Below are positions 1-7,101 of a stretch of DNA of 12,016 bases, piece by piece (within the stretch, counting starts at the first letter, position 1; each line of letters starts with the position of its first letter). The DNA is from an uncultured Endomicrobiia bacterium (GTDB lineage Bacteria > Elusimicrobiota > Endomicrobiia > Endomicrobiales > Endomicrobiaceae), in contig CAJOOL010000137.1 in the NCBI GenBank assembly GCA_905236115.1, positions 1 to 12,016 on the forward strand, given 5' to 3'. Both the position numbers and the translations under genes were made by a program. The notes beneath the pieces are model-generated. The model did no database searches and was not told the origin of the DNA. It saw nothing but the letters and a program-made list of their open reading frames with translations.

Positions 1-2478
1 ACCTGCTGCAGAAACTATCTGACCTATTGAAGCATAATCGCAGACAGTCATATTATAATTTATATCCATAACCTGCTGTTTTTCGCCCGATATTATTTCC
101 AAGCTCGGATTAATGCTTTTCTTTTCCACATCATAATTTTTCCATGTTACGGCATTGACATTATAATTTTGTGCAATATCATTGGGCGTTGCGGCATAAA
201 ACCAATTATCATCTATCAAATACAAAGAATCTTCCTGTTTGGCACTTTCCATAGATTCTATCATGGCTTTGCCGGTAGTATTTTGAACATATTTGCTTGT
301 CGCATATTCTCCGCTTGCGGAAAAGCTCAGCTTATCACTCAATTTTACATTTTTTATTTTTGCGTCAACTTCCCCGACAAGCGTGCTGGCAGGCGTGGAA
401 TAGACATCCGGCAGTTTGGTATCTTCAGCAGCAAATTCATAAATTACACTTCCACCAAGCGATATGTTGCTATTTAAATCATATTGAGAACGCACGCCGA
501 CAAGCGTGGAACCTGCCGAACTTCCTCCAAGAGGAGAATAATCATAAGACACATCAATAACCGAAGAGTCGGTAATAAGATCTTCTTTTAGAATAGTTAA
601 AATTCCGACATCGTAATCCAGAATATAATCTTCGTTTATTTTTAAAGTTCTGCCGTTTACTATAACTTTTTCCGACATGGGAACGATGTTTGTTCTTAAA
701 TTGAAAATTTTAACTTTGTATTGATACTGTGCAATAAAATTATATCTGTGGGTATTGGAAGTATACAAATCATCATGAAGAGGTTTGCCTGTTACGGGCT
801 GAAGATTGAAAACTCCGTTTTCATAATCAACCGTAATATTGGCATCGTATCCCTCAATATTCGGAAACTTCGGCACGCTTTTACCGCCGTAAATTTCCGA
901 CGGGACGGAGTCATTTAAGTCGCGGACTTCCAAAATAAAATTATCTCTTCCGTTATATTTCGTTATTTGGTAATTTCCGAGATTGTAAAAAGTATGAACT
1001 TCCGTAGACAAAGCATCGGTATTATTGACATCTTTAATTACCTGCGGGTTGCCTGATGTATCATCCGACAGCCAAGTTCCGTCGGTATACTGATAATCTA
1101 TTGCAACGACATACTGGCTTGACAGAGCATTCTTAAATGTAATTATGCCTGTATTGTAGTCTATTATGTAGTCGGTACCTGCGGTAAGTTTTATAAAATT
1201 TCCGCTGTATGTTTTAGACGTGTCTTTCATATATTTCAGCTGTGTGGAAGTAGATATTACGATATAATCCGTGACTGTGGTTTTTATTTTATCAAGATAA
1301 ATTTTGGCGGAATCATTTTTTATGTTTTTTGTTACGCCGTCTTTAAGCATGGAATAATATTTTAATTTTACGTAAGAGGTATCGGCGATAATTTTCTTTT
1401 CCGTTTTGCTTGAACCTTTAAACTGTTTGCTTTCGGAATATCCTTTGGTTTTGGAAAAGAACGCATTCGTTTTTAAACCTTTATATTTCGTATCAACTTT
1501 TGCACCGAAAAGTTCTTTGGAATATCCAGAGAATTCCGTACTGGGAAGATTGACGTTGATGTCGCCGAAAGCCGCTTCCTGCACGAACTCTTCGCCTTTG
1601 CCCTTATAAACTATTGAAATATCTTTTTTGTCGTCCTGTGTATCGTCATAATCTACATTCAGCTCCAGCCTGTCACCGACTTTTCCTTTTATTTTCATTT
1701 GCAGTTCCTGCTCCATGGAAAAGTCGCCGGAGTTTGTTCTTTTTCCCGATTTTTCGTTGTCGTAAATTGTTCCGGAATAATTTACTCCGATAAGTTTTCT
1801 TCCCGATAAAATCAACTGAGGATTAAAAGGAAGTTTGTTTAAGATTTTTTTAGGGAAACTTGTATTTTCGGTTTTTGAATTTTTTGATATTTTTGATGTA
1901 TCGGAAGAAGTTTTTATTTGCGGCTGTTTTTGCGTCTTATTAAGTTTATCCAGAACTTTCCCGCCTGCAACACCCAATGCCGTAGTGGTAGGGATATTAA
2001 GGTCATAGCCGGGGTCTTGAGTTTTTTCTATCAATGCTCCGGACATATAATAAGTTCCCAAATTATTTTCGTCGGGAAGAAAATTTCTTTTATCGGCTTC
2101 AGACATTTTTTCGGAAAACTTATCGGAAACATATTCGGAAACTTTTTCCGAAACCGTGCCGGAAACCGTGCTACCAGTTTGCTCCGAAACACCGTTTGAG
2201 GTTTTATCCGAAACAAAAGTTTCGGAAGAATTATTTACGGCTTCATCAAGTTCCAGAGTCAATTCTTCGGGATTGGAATTTTTAAGTATTTCGTTAATTG
2301 TTGAAATATCCAGCCGGTCTTTCTCCCGGTCTTCCTGTTCCGGCAAAGAATTTTCGGCATTTGTAACGTTTGTGACGACAGTATCCGTGCTTTTAACGAC
2401 TTCCTGTGCGGAAATATTTTTTGAAAAATAAAAACATATTGAAAATAAAATAAAAAACAACAAAAAAATTCGTTTCAT
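1..2478 (-). CDS. SprA-like giant outer-membrane protein (T9SS translocon family), N-terminal 826 residues; 3' end beyond window
   Basis: The frame is open without a stop from the ATG at 2478 to base 1, so the gene is cut by the window edge. Residues 1-24 look like a signal peptide (MKRIF, a hydrophobic run, then ISA before Gln25). Residues 25-215 are a low-complexity polar stretch. From about residue 220 the order of motifs matches what I recall of SprA: a DFSMEQELQMKIKGKVGDRL segment (252-271), FGDINVNLP and ELFGAKVD (304-329), GTDYIIDYNTGIITF (434-448), FYNLGNY (497-503), an ITVDYENG strand pair (548-555), INEDYILDYDVGILTIL (614-630), LVGVRSQYDLN (659-669), GKAMIESMES (736-745, where SprA has an YIDDFEG-type motif) and NWFYAATP (758-765). 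SprA of gliding Bacteroidota is about 2,400 residues, so roughly a third is visible. There is no Shine-Dalgarno sequence near the start; translation is probably coupled to the upstream gene. Family assignment is from memory of motifs; a true secretion role here is inference. Confidence 0.75.
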   Translation of the reverse strand, partial: MKRIFLLFFILFSICFYFSKNISAQEVVKSTDTVVTNVTNAENSLPEQEDREKDRLDISTINEILKNSNPEELTLELDEAVNNSSETFVSDKTSNGVSEQTGSTVSGTVSEKVSEYVSDKFSEKMSEADKRNFLPDENNLGTYYMSGALIEKTQDPGYDLNIPTTTALGVAGGKVLDKLNKTQKQPQIKTSSDTSKISKNSKTENTSFPKKILNKLPFNPQLILSGRKLIGVNYSGTIYDNEKSGKRTNSGDFSMEQELQMKIKGKVGDRLELNVDYDDTQDDKKDISIVYKGKGEEFVQEAAFGDINVNLPSTEFSGYSKELFGAKVDTKYKGLKTNAFFSKTKGYSESKQFKGSSKTEKKIIADTSYVKLKYYSMLKDGVTKNIKNDSAKIYLDKIKTTVTDYIVISTSTQLKYMKDTSKTYSGNFIKLTAGTDYIIDYNTGIITFKNALSSQYVVAIDYQYTDGTWLSDDTSGNPQVIKDVNNTDALSTEVHTFYNLGNYQITKYNGRDNFILEVRDLNDSVPSEIYGGKSVPKFPNIEGYDANITVDYENGVFNLQPVTGKPLHDDLYTSNTHRYNFIAQYQYKVKIFNLRTNIVPMSEKVIVNGRTLKINEDYILDYDVGILTILKEDLITDSSVIDVSYDYSPLGGSSAGSTLVGVRSQYDLNSNISLGGSVIYEFAAEDTKLPDVYSTPASTLVGEVDAKIKNVKLSDKLSFSASGEYATSKYVQNTTGKAMIESMESAKQEDSLYLIDDNWFYAATPNDIAQNYNVNAVTWKNYDVEKKSINPSLEIISGEKQQVMDINYNMTVCDYASIGQIVSAAG
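2095..2214 (-). repeat. Ten-unit tetrapeptide repeat (V-S-x-x) in the SprA-like protein
   Basis: Residues 89-128 of the SprA-like protein read as ten consecutive four-residue units, mostly V/T/F/M-S-D/E-K/x (VSDK, TSNG, VSEQ, TGST, VSGT, VSEK, VSEY, VSDK, FSEK, MSEA). The DNA shows the matching 12-base period. The stretch follows the signal peptide by about 65 residues and precedes the first SprA-like beta region, so it is probably a flexible or helical periplasmic spacer. Nine of the ten units have Ser at position two. Confidence 0.75.
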
Positions 2479-2480
2479 TA
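2476..2480 (-). promoter_or_regulatory. TAATG stop/start overlap coupling the TMTC-like and SprA-like genes
   Basis: On the minus strand the TAA of the upstream gene (2480-2478) shares its last A with the ATG of the SprA-like gene (2478-2476). No Shine-Dalgarno-like sequence lies at a normal distance; the nearest purine block (GGAG) is about 26 bases upstream. Translation of the SprA-like gene therefore probably depends on ribosomes finishing the upstream gene. The overlap is directly visible; the coupling is inference. Confidence 0.7.
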
Positions 2481-5420
2481 CAACCGTGACAATAAATCCG
2501 TCTCCGTTTCCTCAAGCCCGGCATCTTGCGTATCATCATCAAATACTTCTAAAATACTCAACATTTTTTCGGCATTCTTATTATTATTTATTTTTTCAAC
2601 TATCTTGGTTTCCTGTTCTTTTTTCGTTTTGTCAGCTTTTTTATTGGCTTCAAGTTTTTCCGTTATTTTGGCAGCTTCGGTTTCTTTGCTCTTTTTAACA
2701 TTTTCTTTAACGGTATTTATTCTGTTTACTATCTGTTCTTCCTGCTCTTTTTTCGTCTCGGCGGCCTTTTTATTGGCTTCAAGTTTCTCGGCTATTTTGG
2801 CGGCCTCGGTCTCTTTGCTCTTTTTAACGACTTCTTCTTTATAGGTTTTTATTTTATCGGAAATTTGTTCTTCCTGTTCTTTTTTCGTTGCAGCAGCCTT
2901 TTTATTGGCTTCAAGTTTTTCCGTTATTTTGGCAGCTTCGGTTTGTTTACTCTTTTCAACGTTTTCTTTAACGGTATTCATTCTGTTTACTATTTGCTCT
3001 TCCTGTTCTTTCTTCGTTTGTGCGGCTTTCTTGTTGGCTTCCAGCTTTGCTTCTATTTTAGCGGCTTCGGTTTCCTTGCTTTTTTCAACGTTTTCTTTAA
3101 TCGTTTTCATTCTGTTTGTTATCTGTTCTTCCTGGAAATTCCTGCTCTTTTCAACATTTTCTTTGATTGTTTGTATTCTGGTATTAATATTTTCCTCAAC
3201 AATCTTTCTGTTTTTTTCACTCTCAATAGACTCTCTTAATTCTTCAAGCCCGGCAATAAAATCTTCGTCAACAACAAATCCTCTCTTTTGTGCGGCTTCC
3301 ATATTGGTTTTAGCCTGTTCATAGTCTCCCAGTATCAGATAAACGGCTGCACGCTTGAAATAATATTCCGAAATTTCTTTTAACTGTTTTTCTTCACTGT
3401 TTTTATCTTTTTCTTGACCATAAGGATTATCTTTTGCCGTAAAAATTGCCATTGTGTAATAAATCAATGCACTCTTAAAATATCCTCTCATTGCGGACAA
3501 ATTTCCCAAAAGAAAATATCCGAAATGATTTTCGCAAAGAAGCCCTCGTTCTTTTACAAGCAGTTTTTCTACATCTTCATATCTTTCCAGCATAAAATAT
3601 TTGTTGGCCAATTCATTCAGCAACAGAACGTTATTATCGCTTTTTTTCAATCCCTCAAAAGCAGTCTTTTCAAAATTTTCAAAATCATTTTTCTTGTCAT
3701 AAAGAACCATCATTTGCAGATAATAAGCGGCTGACGGATTCTTTTTACATGCAAGCTGAACGTATTTTAAAGATTCGTCATATTTTTCCTGCTTGAAATA
3801 CAACAGTGCCAAATTGGAATATAAATATTCCGCAAAGGAATTTTTATCTTCGCCGTTTTTGGCAAGATATTTTTTTATAAGGCTTATTGCTTTGTCATAT
3901 TTCTCCTGCTCGCCCAAAACCTGTCCGAGGTTGTTTACCACTACGGCATAGTCATAAAAACTCTCGGGAATTTTCATATATAATTTTACGGCTTCGTCAT
4001 ATTTTTCCTGCACCTGTTTTAAATGAGCAAGGTGGAAAAATATGGTTACGTTATCTCTGTTTATTTTATAACTCTTATTCAAGTCGGCTTCAGCCTGTTC
4101 CAATTCTTTTTTGCCTTTAAGGATAATTCCTCTTGTCAAATAAGCGTGGTTGGCCGTTTGCGGAGAGTAATTTACGGCTTCGTCCATAAGTTTTACGCTG
4201 TCACGCCATATTATATTTCTTGTATAAGTCAAATACATCAAAAAGGAAGCAAACACCACTGAAAAAGCTATAACATATATTTTAGTTTTGGGATATTTCT
4301 TATAAGAGAAAAACAAAAATTCCACCAGAATATATGCAAGCCCCGCAATTGCCAAATATGCGTATCTGTCGGCAACCGGTGCAACACCGGTGGGCATTAT
4401 TCCGCTGGAGGGAATAAGAGCCAAAAAGAAAAACATAAAACCGAAAAATATTTTTTTTGTTCTTGCTATGCTTAAAAACACAAAGAATATTGCGGTATAC
4501 AAAACAAACGGAGCATAAAGAACAAACCACGGCATCATTGTATGATTGTCAAAGAAATACGGATATAATACGGACAATTTTAAAGGAAACAAAAATTTAT
4601 AAATATAAAACAAAATATTAATATGAGAACTGATAAAATTAACGTATTTGAAAAAGAAAGTTGAAATAATTTTTTCTTCAACGGAATAATGGCAGGCTAT
4701 GGCAATATACACAAAAATTCCGCTGATAATAAAAAACGGAATATATTTTTCTATCTTGCTAAACGAAAGTTTGTTTCTGCTAAAATCCGCCAGAATTAAA
4801 AACAGAGGAAGCGTTACGGCCGTGGCTTTACAAAAGCATGACAAAACAAACGCAGCAACCGAAACCCAGTAAAAAATATTTTCTCTTCTGATATTTTTTT
4901 CTTTATTTTCTTCTTTGTTGTTTTCTGCGGTATTTTCTTTATCATCGTCGGACTTGATATAAAACAGAAGAGACAAAAGAAAGAAGAATGAATACAACGT
5001 ATCCTTTCTGGCACTTATCCATGTTACGGCTTCAATGTGAACAGGATGTATTGCAAAAATCAACGAAACAAAATAAGGCACCCAAAAAGATTTTGAAAAT
5101 TTTCTTATTATAAAAAACAACAAAAGAGTATTGAGTATATGCAGAAAAATATTATCTATATGGTATAAATAAGGATCCAGTTTACAAAAGCAGTATTCTA
5201 CGGCGTAAGACAGAGTTACCAAAGGATGATACAGCTTATAGTAAGAGGACGAAAACATATCTTTTATGCTTGAAAAAGATAAACTCTTAATATAGTCATT
5301 GCCCAAAACCATAACATTATCATCAAGGTTTACAAAATTCGCCGTAATAGACGGGAAATAAAGCCCCAAAATAATGTATGCCAGTAAAACCAACAACAAT
5401 ACCTGATATTTTTTTAACAT
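2478..5420 (-). CDS. TMTC-like GT-C membrane glycosyltransferase with TPRs and a repeated coiled-coil tail
   Basis: This 980-residue protein begins with a membrane domain (about residues 5-400, ten or more hydrophobic segments). It has the hallmarks of the TMTC/PMT-like GT-C fold: an Asp pair in the first outer loop (NLDDN, 31-35), YHPLVTLSY (64-72), HPVHIEAVTWISARKDTL (125-142) and PVADRYAYLA (348-357). GT-C enzymes usually transfer a sugar from a polyprenyl-phosphate donor to an exported acceptor. A charged loop at 156-182 separates two helices. Residues from about 405 to 735 form TPR-like helix pairs, such as EKYDEAVKLY, EKYDKAISLI and EKYDESLKYV. Residues 742-953 are a Lys/Glu-rich coiled coil with a 43-residue repeat, followed by an acidic tail. 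The start is supported by AAGGA at 5428-5432, seven bases upstream. It overlaps the SprA-like gene by one base, hinting that the acceptor may be a surface protein. Substrate is unknown, and activity is inferred from motifs. Confidence 0.75.
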   Translation of the reverse strand: MLKKYQVLLLVLLAYIILGLYFPSITANFVNLDDNVMVLGNDYIKSLSFSSIKDMFSSSYYKLYHPLVTLSYAVEYCFCKLDPYLYHIDNIFLHILNTLLLFFIIRKFSKSFWVPYFVSLIFAIHPVHIEAVTWISARKDTLYSFFFLLSLLFYIKSDDDKENTAENNKEENKEKNIRRENIFYWVSVAAFVLSCFCKATAVTLPLFLILADFSRNKLSFSKIEKYIPFFIISGIFVYIAIACHYSVEEKIISTFFFKYVNFISSHINILFYIYKFLFPLKLSVLYPYFFDNHTMMPWFVLYAPFVLYTAIFFVFLSIARTKKIFFGFMFFFLALIPSSGIMPTGVAPVADRYAYLAIAGLAYILVEFLFFSYKKYPKTKIYVIAFSVVFASFLMYLTYTRNIIWRDSVKLMDEAVNYSPQTANHAYLTRGIILKGKKELEQAEADLNKSYKINRDNVTIFFHLAHLKQVQEKYDEAVKLYMKIPESFYDYAVVVNNLGQVLGEQEKYDKAISLIKKYLAKNGEDKNSFAEYLYSNLALLYFKQEKYDESLKYVQLACKKNPSAAYYLQMMVLYDKKNDFENFEKTAFEGLKKSDNNVLLLNELANKYFMLERYEDVEKLLVKERGLLCENHFGYFLLGNLSAMRGYFKSALIYYTMAIFTAKDNPYGQEKDKNSEEKQLKEISEYYFKRAAVYLILGDYEQAKTNMEAAQKRGFVVDEDFIAGLEELRESIESEKNRKIVEENINTRIQTIKENVEKSRNFQEEQITNRMKTIKENVEKSKETEAAKIEAKLEANKKAAQTKKEQEEQIVNRMNTVKENVEKSKQTEAAKITEKLEANKKAAATKKEQEEQISDKIKTYKEEVVKKSKETEAAKIAEKLEANKKAAETKKEQEEQIVNRINTVKENVKKSKETEAAKITEKLEANKKADKTKKEQETKIVEKINNNKNAEKMLSILEVFDDDTQDAGLEETETDLLSRL
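2613..3131 (-). repeat. Four tandem 129/132-bp repeats encoding a 43-residue coiled-coil unit
   Basis: Residues 764-936 of the TMTC-like protein are four tandem copies of a unit starting EEQI and containing KENVEKSK, TEAAKI, EKLEANKKA and TKKEQ; partial copies flank them (742-763 and from 937). The period shows directly in the DNA: the plus-strand string TTATTGGCTT begins at 2641, 2770 and 2902, with a one-mismatch copy at 3031, giving spacings of 129, 132 and 129. The third protein copy has one extra codon (EEVVKKSK). The plus-strand open frames here are shadows of this repeat. Confidence 0.9.
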
Positions 5421-5427
5421 ACGGTAA

Positions 5428-5432
5428 TCCTT
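5428..5432 (-). promoter_or_regulatory. Ribosome binding site of the TMTC-like gene
   Basis: AAGGA on the minus strand lies seven bases before the ATG at 5420, and supports that start codon. Confidence 0.7.
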
Positions 5433-5439
5433 ATATATT

Positions 5440-5464
5440 AATTTACAATTTATAATTTACAATT
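5440..5464. repeat. AT-rich direct repeat (AATTTACAATT twice) in the 84-base gap 5421-5504
   Basis: AATTTACAATT occurs at 5440-5450 and again at 5454-5464, separated by TAT. It sits in the only sizeable gap of the gene block, between lpxI and the TMTC-like gene. I see no clear hairpin terminator in the gap. The only promoter-like match (TTGTAA, 17 bases, AATATA) would start transcription inside the ribosome binding site, so I do not call it. The repeat may be a member of a dispersed intergenic family, but that cannot be judged from one copy. Confidence 0.6.
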
Positions 5465-5504
5465 AAAGATAAAAGACGGCTGTGACGTTTTCTGCATTTC
5501 TGTT

Positions 5505-6305
5505 CTACATTCCTATTATCGTTACGCCGTTTTCTTTTGCTTTTTGCAAAACTTCGTCCTTATCCAAAATAAGCGTGGCTCCGGCTTCAATAACCATCGC
5601 TCTTATTTTATTATTTTTCAAAGTTTCTATGGTATTTAAACCTATAACGGGAACATCAAAACGGAAATCCTGGTTCGGTTTGGCAACTTTTACAGCAACG
5701 GCATTTTCACCGCCCAGAGCAAAAGCTCTTTTTATACATTCGTCGGTTCCCTCAACGGATTCTACAGCCAAAACGGACTTATCTTTTACTACTACTGTCT
5801 GGCCTATATCAAGACCTGCAATACCTTTTGCCATTTTAAAACCGAACTCGGCATCTTTATTCTCGTCGGAATTCAATTTTTTCCCGACGATAAGGCCTTT
5901 TTCGGCAAGAAGATGTTTCAGATACAAATGCGACGGAAGAAAACTTATACCGTCTTTTTCAAATTCTCTTACTACCGCTCCGAGTATAGTATCCGTCTTT
6001 TTATTTACCAAAGAACTCATAACCTTTAAAGCTCTTAAATCCATGGTTATGGCGGAATAAATTTTTACGTGCTTTACCTGCCCCACCATTACGGCGGTAT
6101 CAACATTTCTTTGTTTTAAAGCATCAATAATCTTTTGCAGTTTCCCGACGGAAAGCCATACCGTTTCATCCGATACGCTTTCTATATTTTTGTCCGCCTC
6201 TTCTTTCAAAGCAACGGTTATTACTCTGTCGCCCTGCTTTTTTATCTGTTCGGCAACAAGAAAAGGAAACCGTCCGTTACCGGCAATCATTCCTATATTT
6301 TTCAT
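5505..6305 (-). CDS. lpxI: UDP-2,3-diacylglucosamine pyrophosphatase LpxI
   Basis: LpxI hydrolyses UDP-2,3-diacylglucosamine to lipid X and UMP, the fourth step of lipid A synthesis, and replaces the unrelated LpxH in some lineages. The 266-residue length fits the family. It opens with IGMIAGNGRFPFLVAEQ (4-20), the family's N-terminal glycine-rich motif. It then has VGQVKHVKIY (74-83), GLDIGQTVVVKD (164-175), VEGTDECIKRA (184-194) and QDFRFDVPVIGLNT (212-225). Asp217 in the last motif is probably the essential Asp reported for Caulobacter LpxI (my alignment by eye). The start has an AAAGG about 12 bases upstream, slightly far. It lies 23 bases after lpxA and completes the lipid A set of this cluster. 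The stop is TAG. Confidence 0.93.
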   Translation of the reverse strand: MKNIGMIAGNGRFPFLVAEQIKKQGDRVITVALKEEADKNIESVSDETVWLSVGKLQKIIDALKQRNVDTAVMVGQVKHVKIYSAITMDLRALKVMSSLVNKKTDTILGAVVREFEKDGISFLPSHLYLKHLLAEKGLIVGKKLNSDENKDAEFGFKMAKGIAGLDIGQTVVVKDKSVLAVESVEGTDECIKRAFALGGENAVAVKVAKPNQDFRFDVPVIGLNTIETLKNNKIRAMVIEAGATLILDKDEVLQKAKENGVTIIGM

Positions 6306-6328
6306 AACTGTATAAGACCTTTAAAAAT

Positions 6329-7099
6329 TTATTTAGGTCTGCAAATTCCCCTTTGGGATCTTTTTATAAACTCCAAAATATCCTGAACGTAAAGAGAACC
6401 GGAAAGTTCGTCTTCTATTTTTGCTACGGCCTGTTCAAGAGAAAGTTTGGAAACGAATAAAATTTTATATGCGTGCTTGATATTTTCAATTTCGGCAATG
6501 GGAACTCTTCTTCTTTTAAGCCCGACCAAATTTAAACCGAAAAGTTTGGCTCTGTCGCCCTGAACCTGCGTATAAGGAATAATATCCATACTTATCATTG
6601 AGCCGCCGCCGGTAACGACACTTTTGCCTATTTTTACAAACTGATGAACGGCGGTAAGCCCGCCCATAACAACATTGTCGCCCACTTCAACATGCCCTGC
6701 AATGGCACAGCAGTTTGCTATGATACAATTATCGCCTACTATACAGTCATGTGCGACATGCGAACATGTCATTAAAAGACAATTTTTGCCTACTATGGTC
6801 TGTCCGCTGGCACTCGTTCCTCTGTTGACGGTTGCAAATTCTCTGACGGTTGTTCCGTCGCCGATAACCGCTACGGTTTTTTCGCCGGCATATTTCAAAT
6901 CCTGCGGAGGAGCACCTATTGAAGCATGCGAAAATATTTTACAATTTTTTCCTATTCTGGCACACTCTATCGTAGCATGTGCGGCTATAACGGTTCCGTC
7001 GCCGATAACTACATCCTCTCCTATTACGGCATAAGGACCTATCTGAACATCATTTCCTATTACTGCCGATTTATCTATTACTGCGGTATTATGTATCAT
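6329..7099 (-). CDS. lpxA: UDP-N-acetylglucosamine O-acyltransferase LpxA
   Basis: LpxA transfers a 3-hydroxyacyl chain from ACP to the 3-OH of UDP-GlcNAc, the first step of lipid A synthesis, in the cytoplasm. The 256-residue protein has a left-handed beta-helix of hexapeptide repeats up to about residue 180, then a helical C-terminal domain (VGLKRRRVP, 192-200). The active-site motif is CSHVAHDC (112-119); His117 should be the catalytic base equivalent to E. coli His125. His136 and His152 match His144 and His160. PQDLKY (65-70) matches the substrate loop. Gly165 aligns by eye with E. coli Gly173, the residue that sets acyl length, suggesting a long chain is accepted. AGGGAG inside the end of lpxC-fabZ (7108-7113), eight bases before the ATG, serves as ribosome binding site. 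The gap to lpxC-fabZ is two bases. Confidence 0.96.
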   Translation of the reverse strand: MIHNTAVIDKSAVIGNDVQIGPYAVIGEDVVIGDGTVIAAHATIECARIGKNCKIFSHASIGAPPQDLKYAGEKTVAVIGDGTTVREFATVNRGTSASGQTIVGKNCLLMTCSHVAHDCIVGDNCIIANCCAIAGHVEVGDNVVMGGLTAVHQFVKIGKSVVTGGGSMISMDIIPYTQVQGDRAKLFGLNLVGLKRRRVPIAEIENIKHAYKILFVSKLSLEQAVAKIEDELSGSLYVQDILEFIKRSQRGICRPK

Positions 7100-7101
7100 A
7101 A

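Noticed and set aside
169..1609. Several plus-strand open frames of 65-102 codons across the left quarter
   Set aside because: They lie opposite the continuous SprA-like frame, show no family motifs or ribosome binding sites, and have compositions expected of antisense frames.
2613..3131. Regularly spaced repeats that could suggest a CRISPR array
   Set aside because: The period of about 129 bases is coding and in frame, with no short repeat plus unique spacer pattern.
2605..3324. Plus-strand open frames with repetitive Phe/Ser-rich products
   Set aside because: They are the reverse complement of the Lys/Glu-rich coiled-coil repeats, which explains both the repetition and the hydrophobic look.
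5433..5465. Promoter-like TTGTAA-N17-AATATA on the minus strand before the TMTC-like gene
   Set aside because: The -10 is poor, and the start site would fall in the ribosome binding site, leaving almost no leader.
5468..5492. Possible terminator hairpin after lpxI (GACG/CGTC elements and a T run)
   Set aside because: The short elements do not pair into a continuous stem; they are mostly direct repeats.
5482..6060. A 192-codon plus-strand open frame
   Set aside because: It is antisense to lpxI, whose motifs and neighbours are clear; nothing in the product is recognisable.
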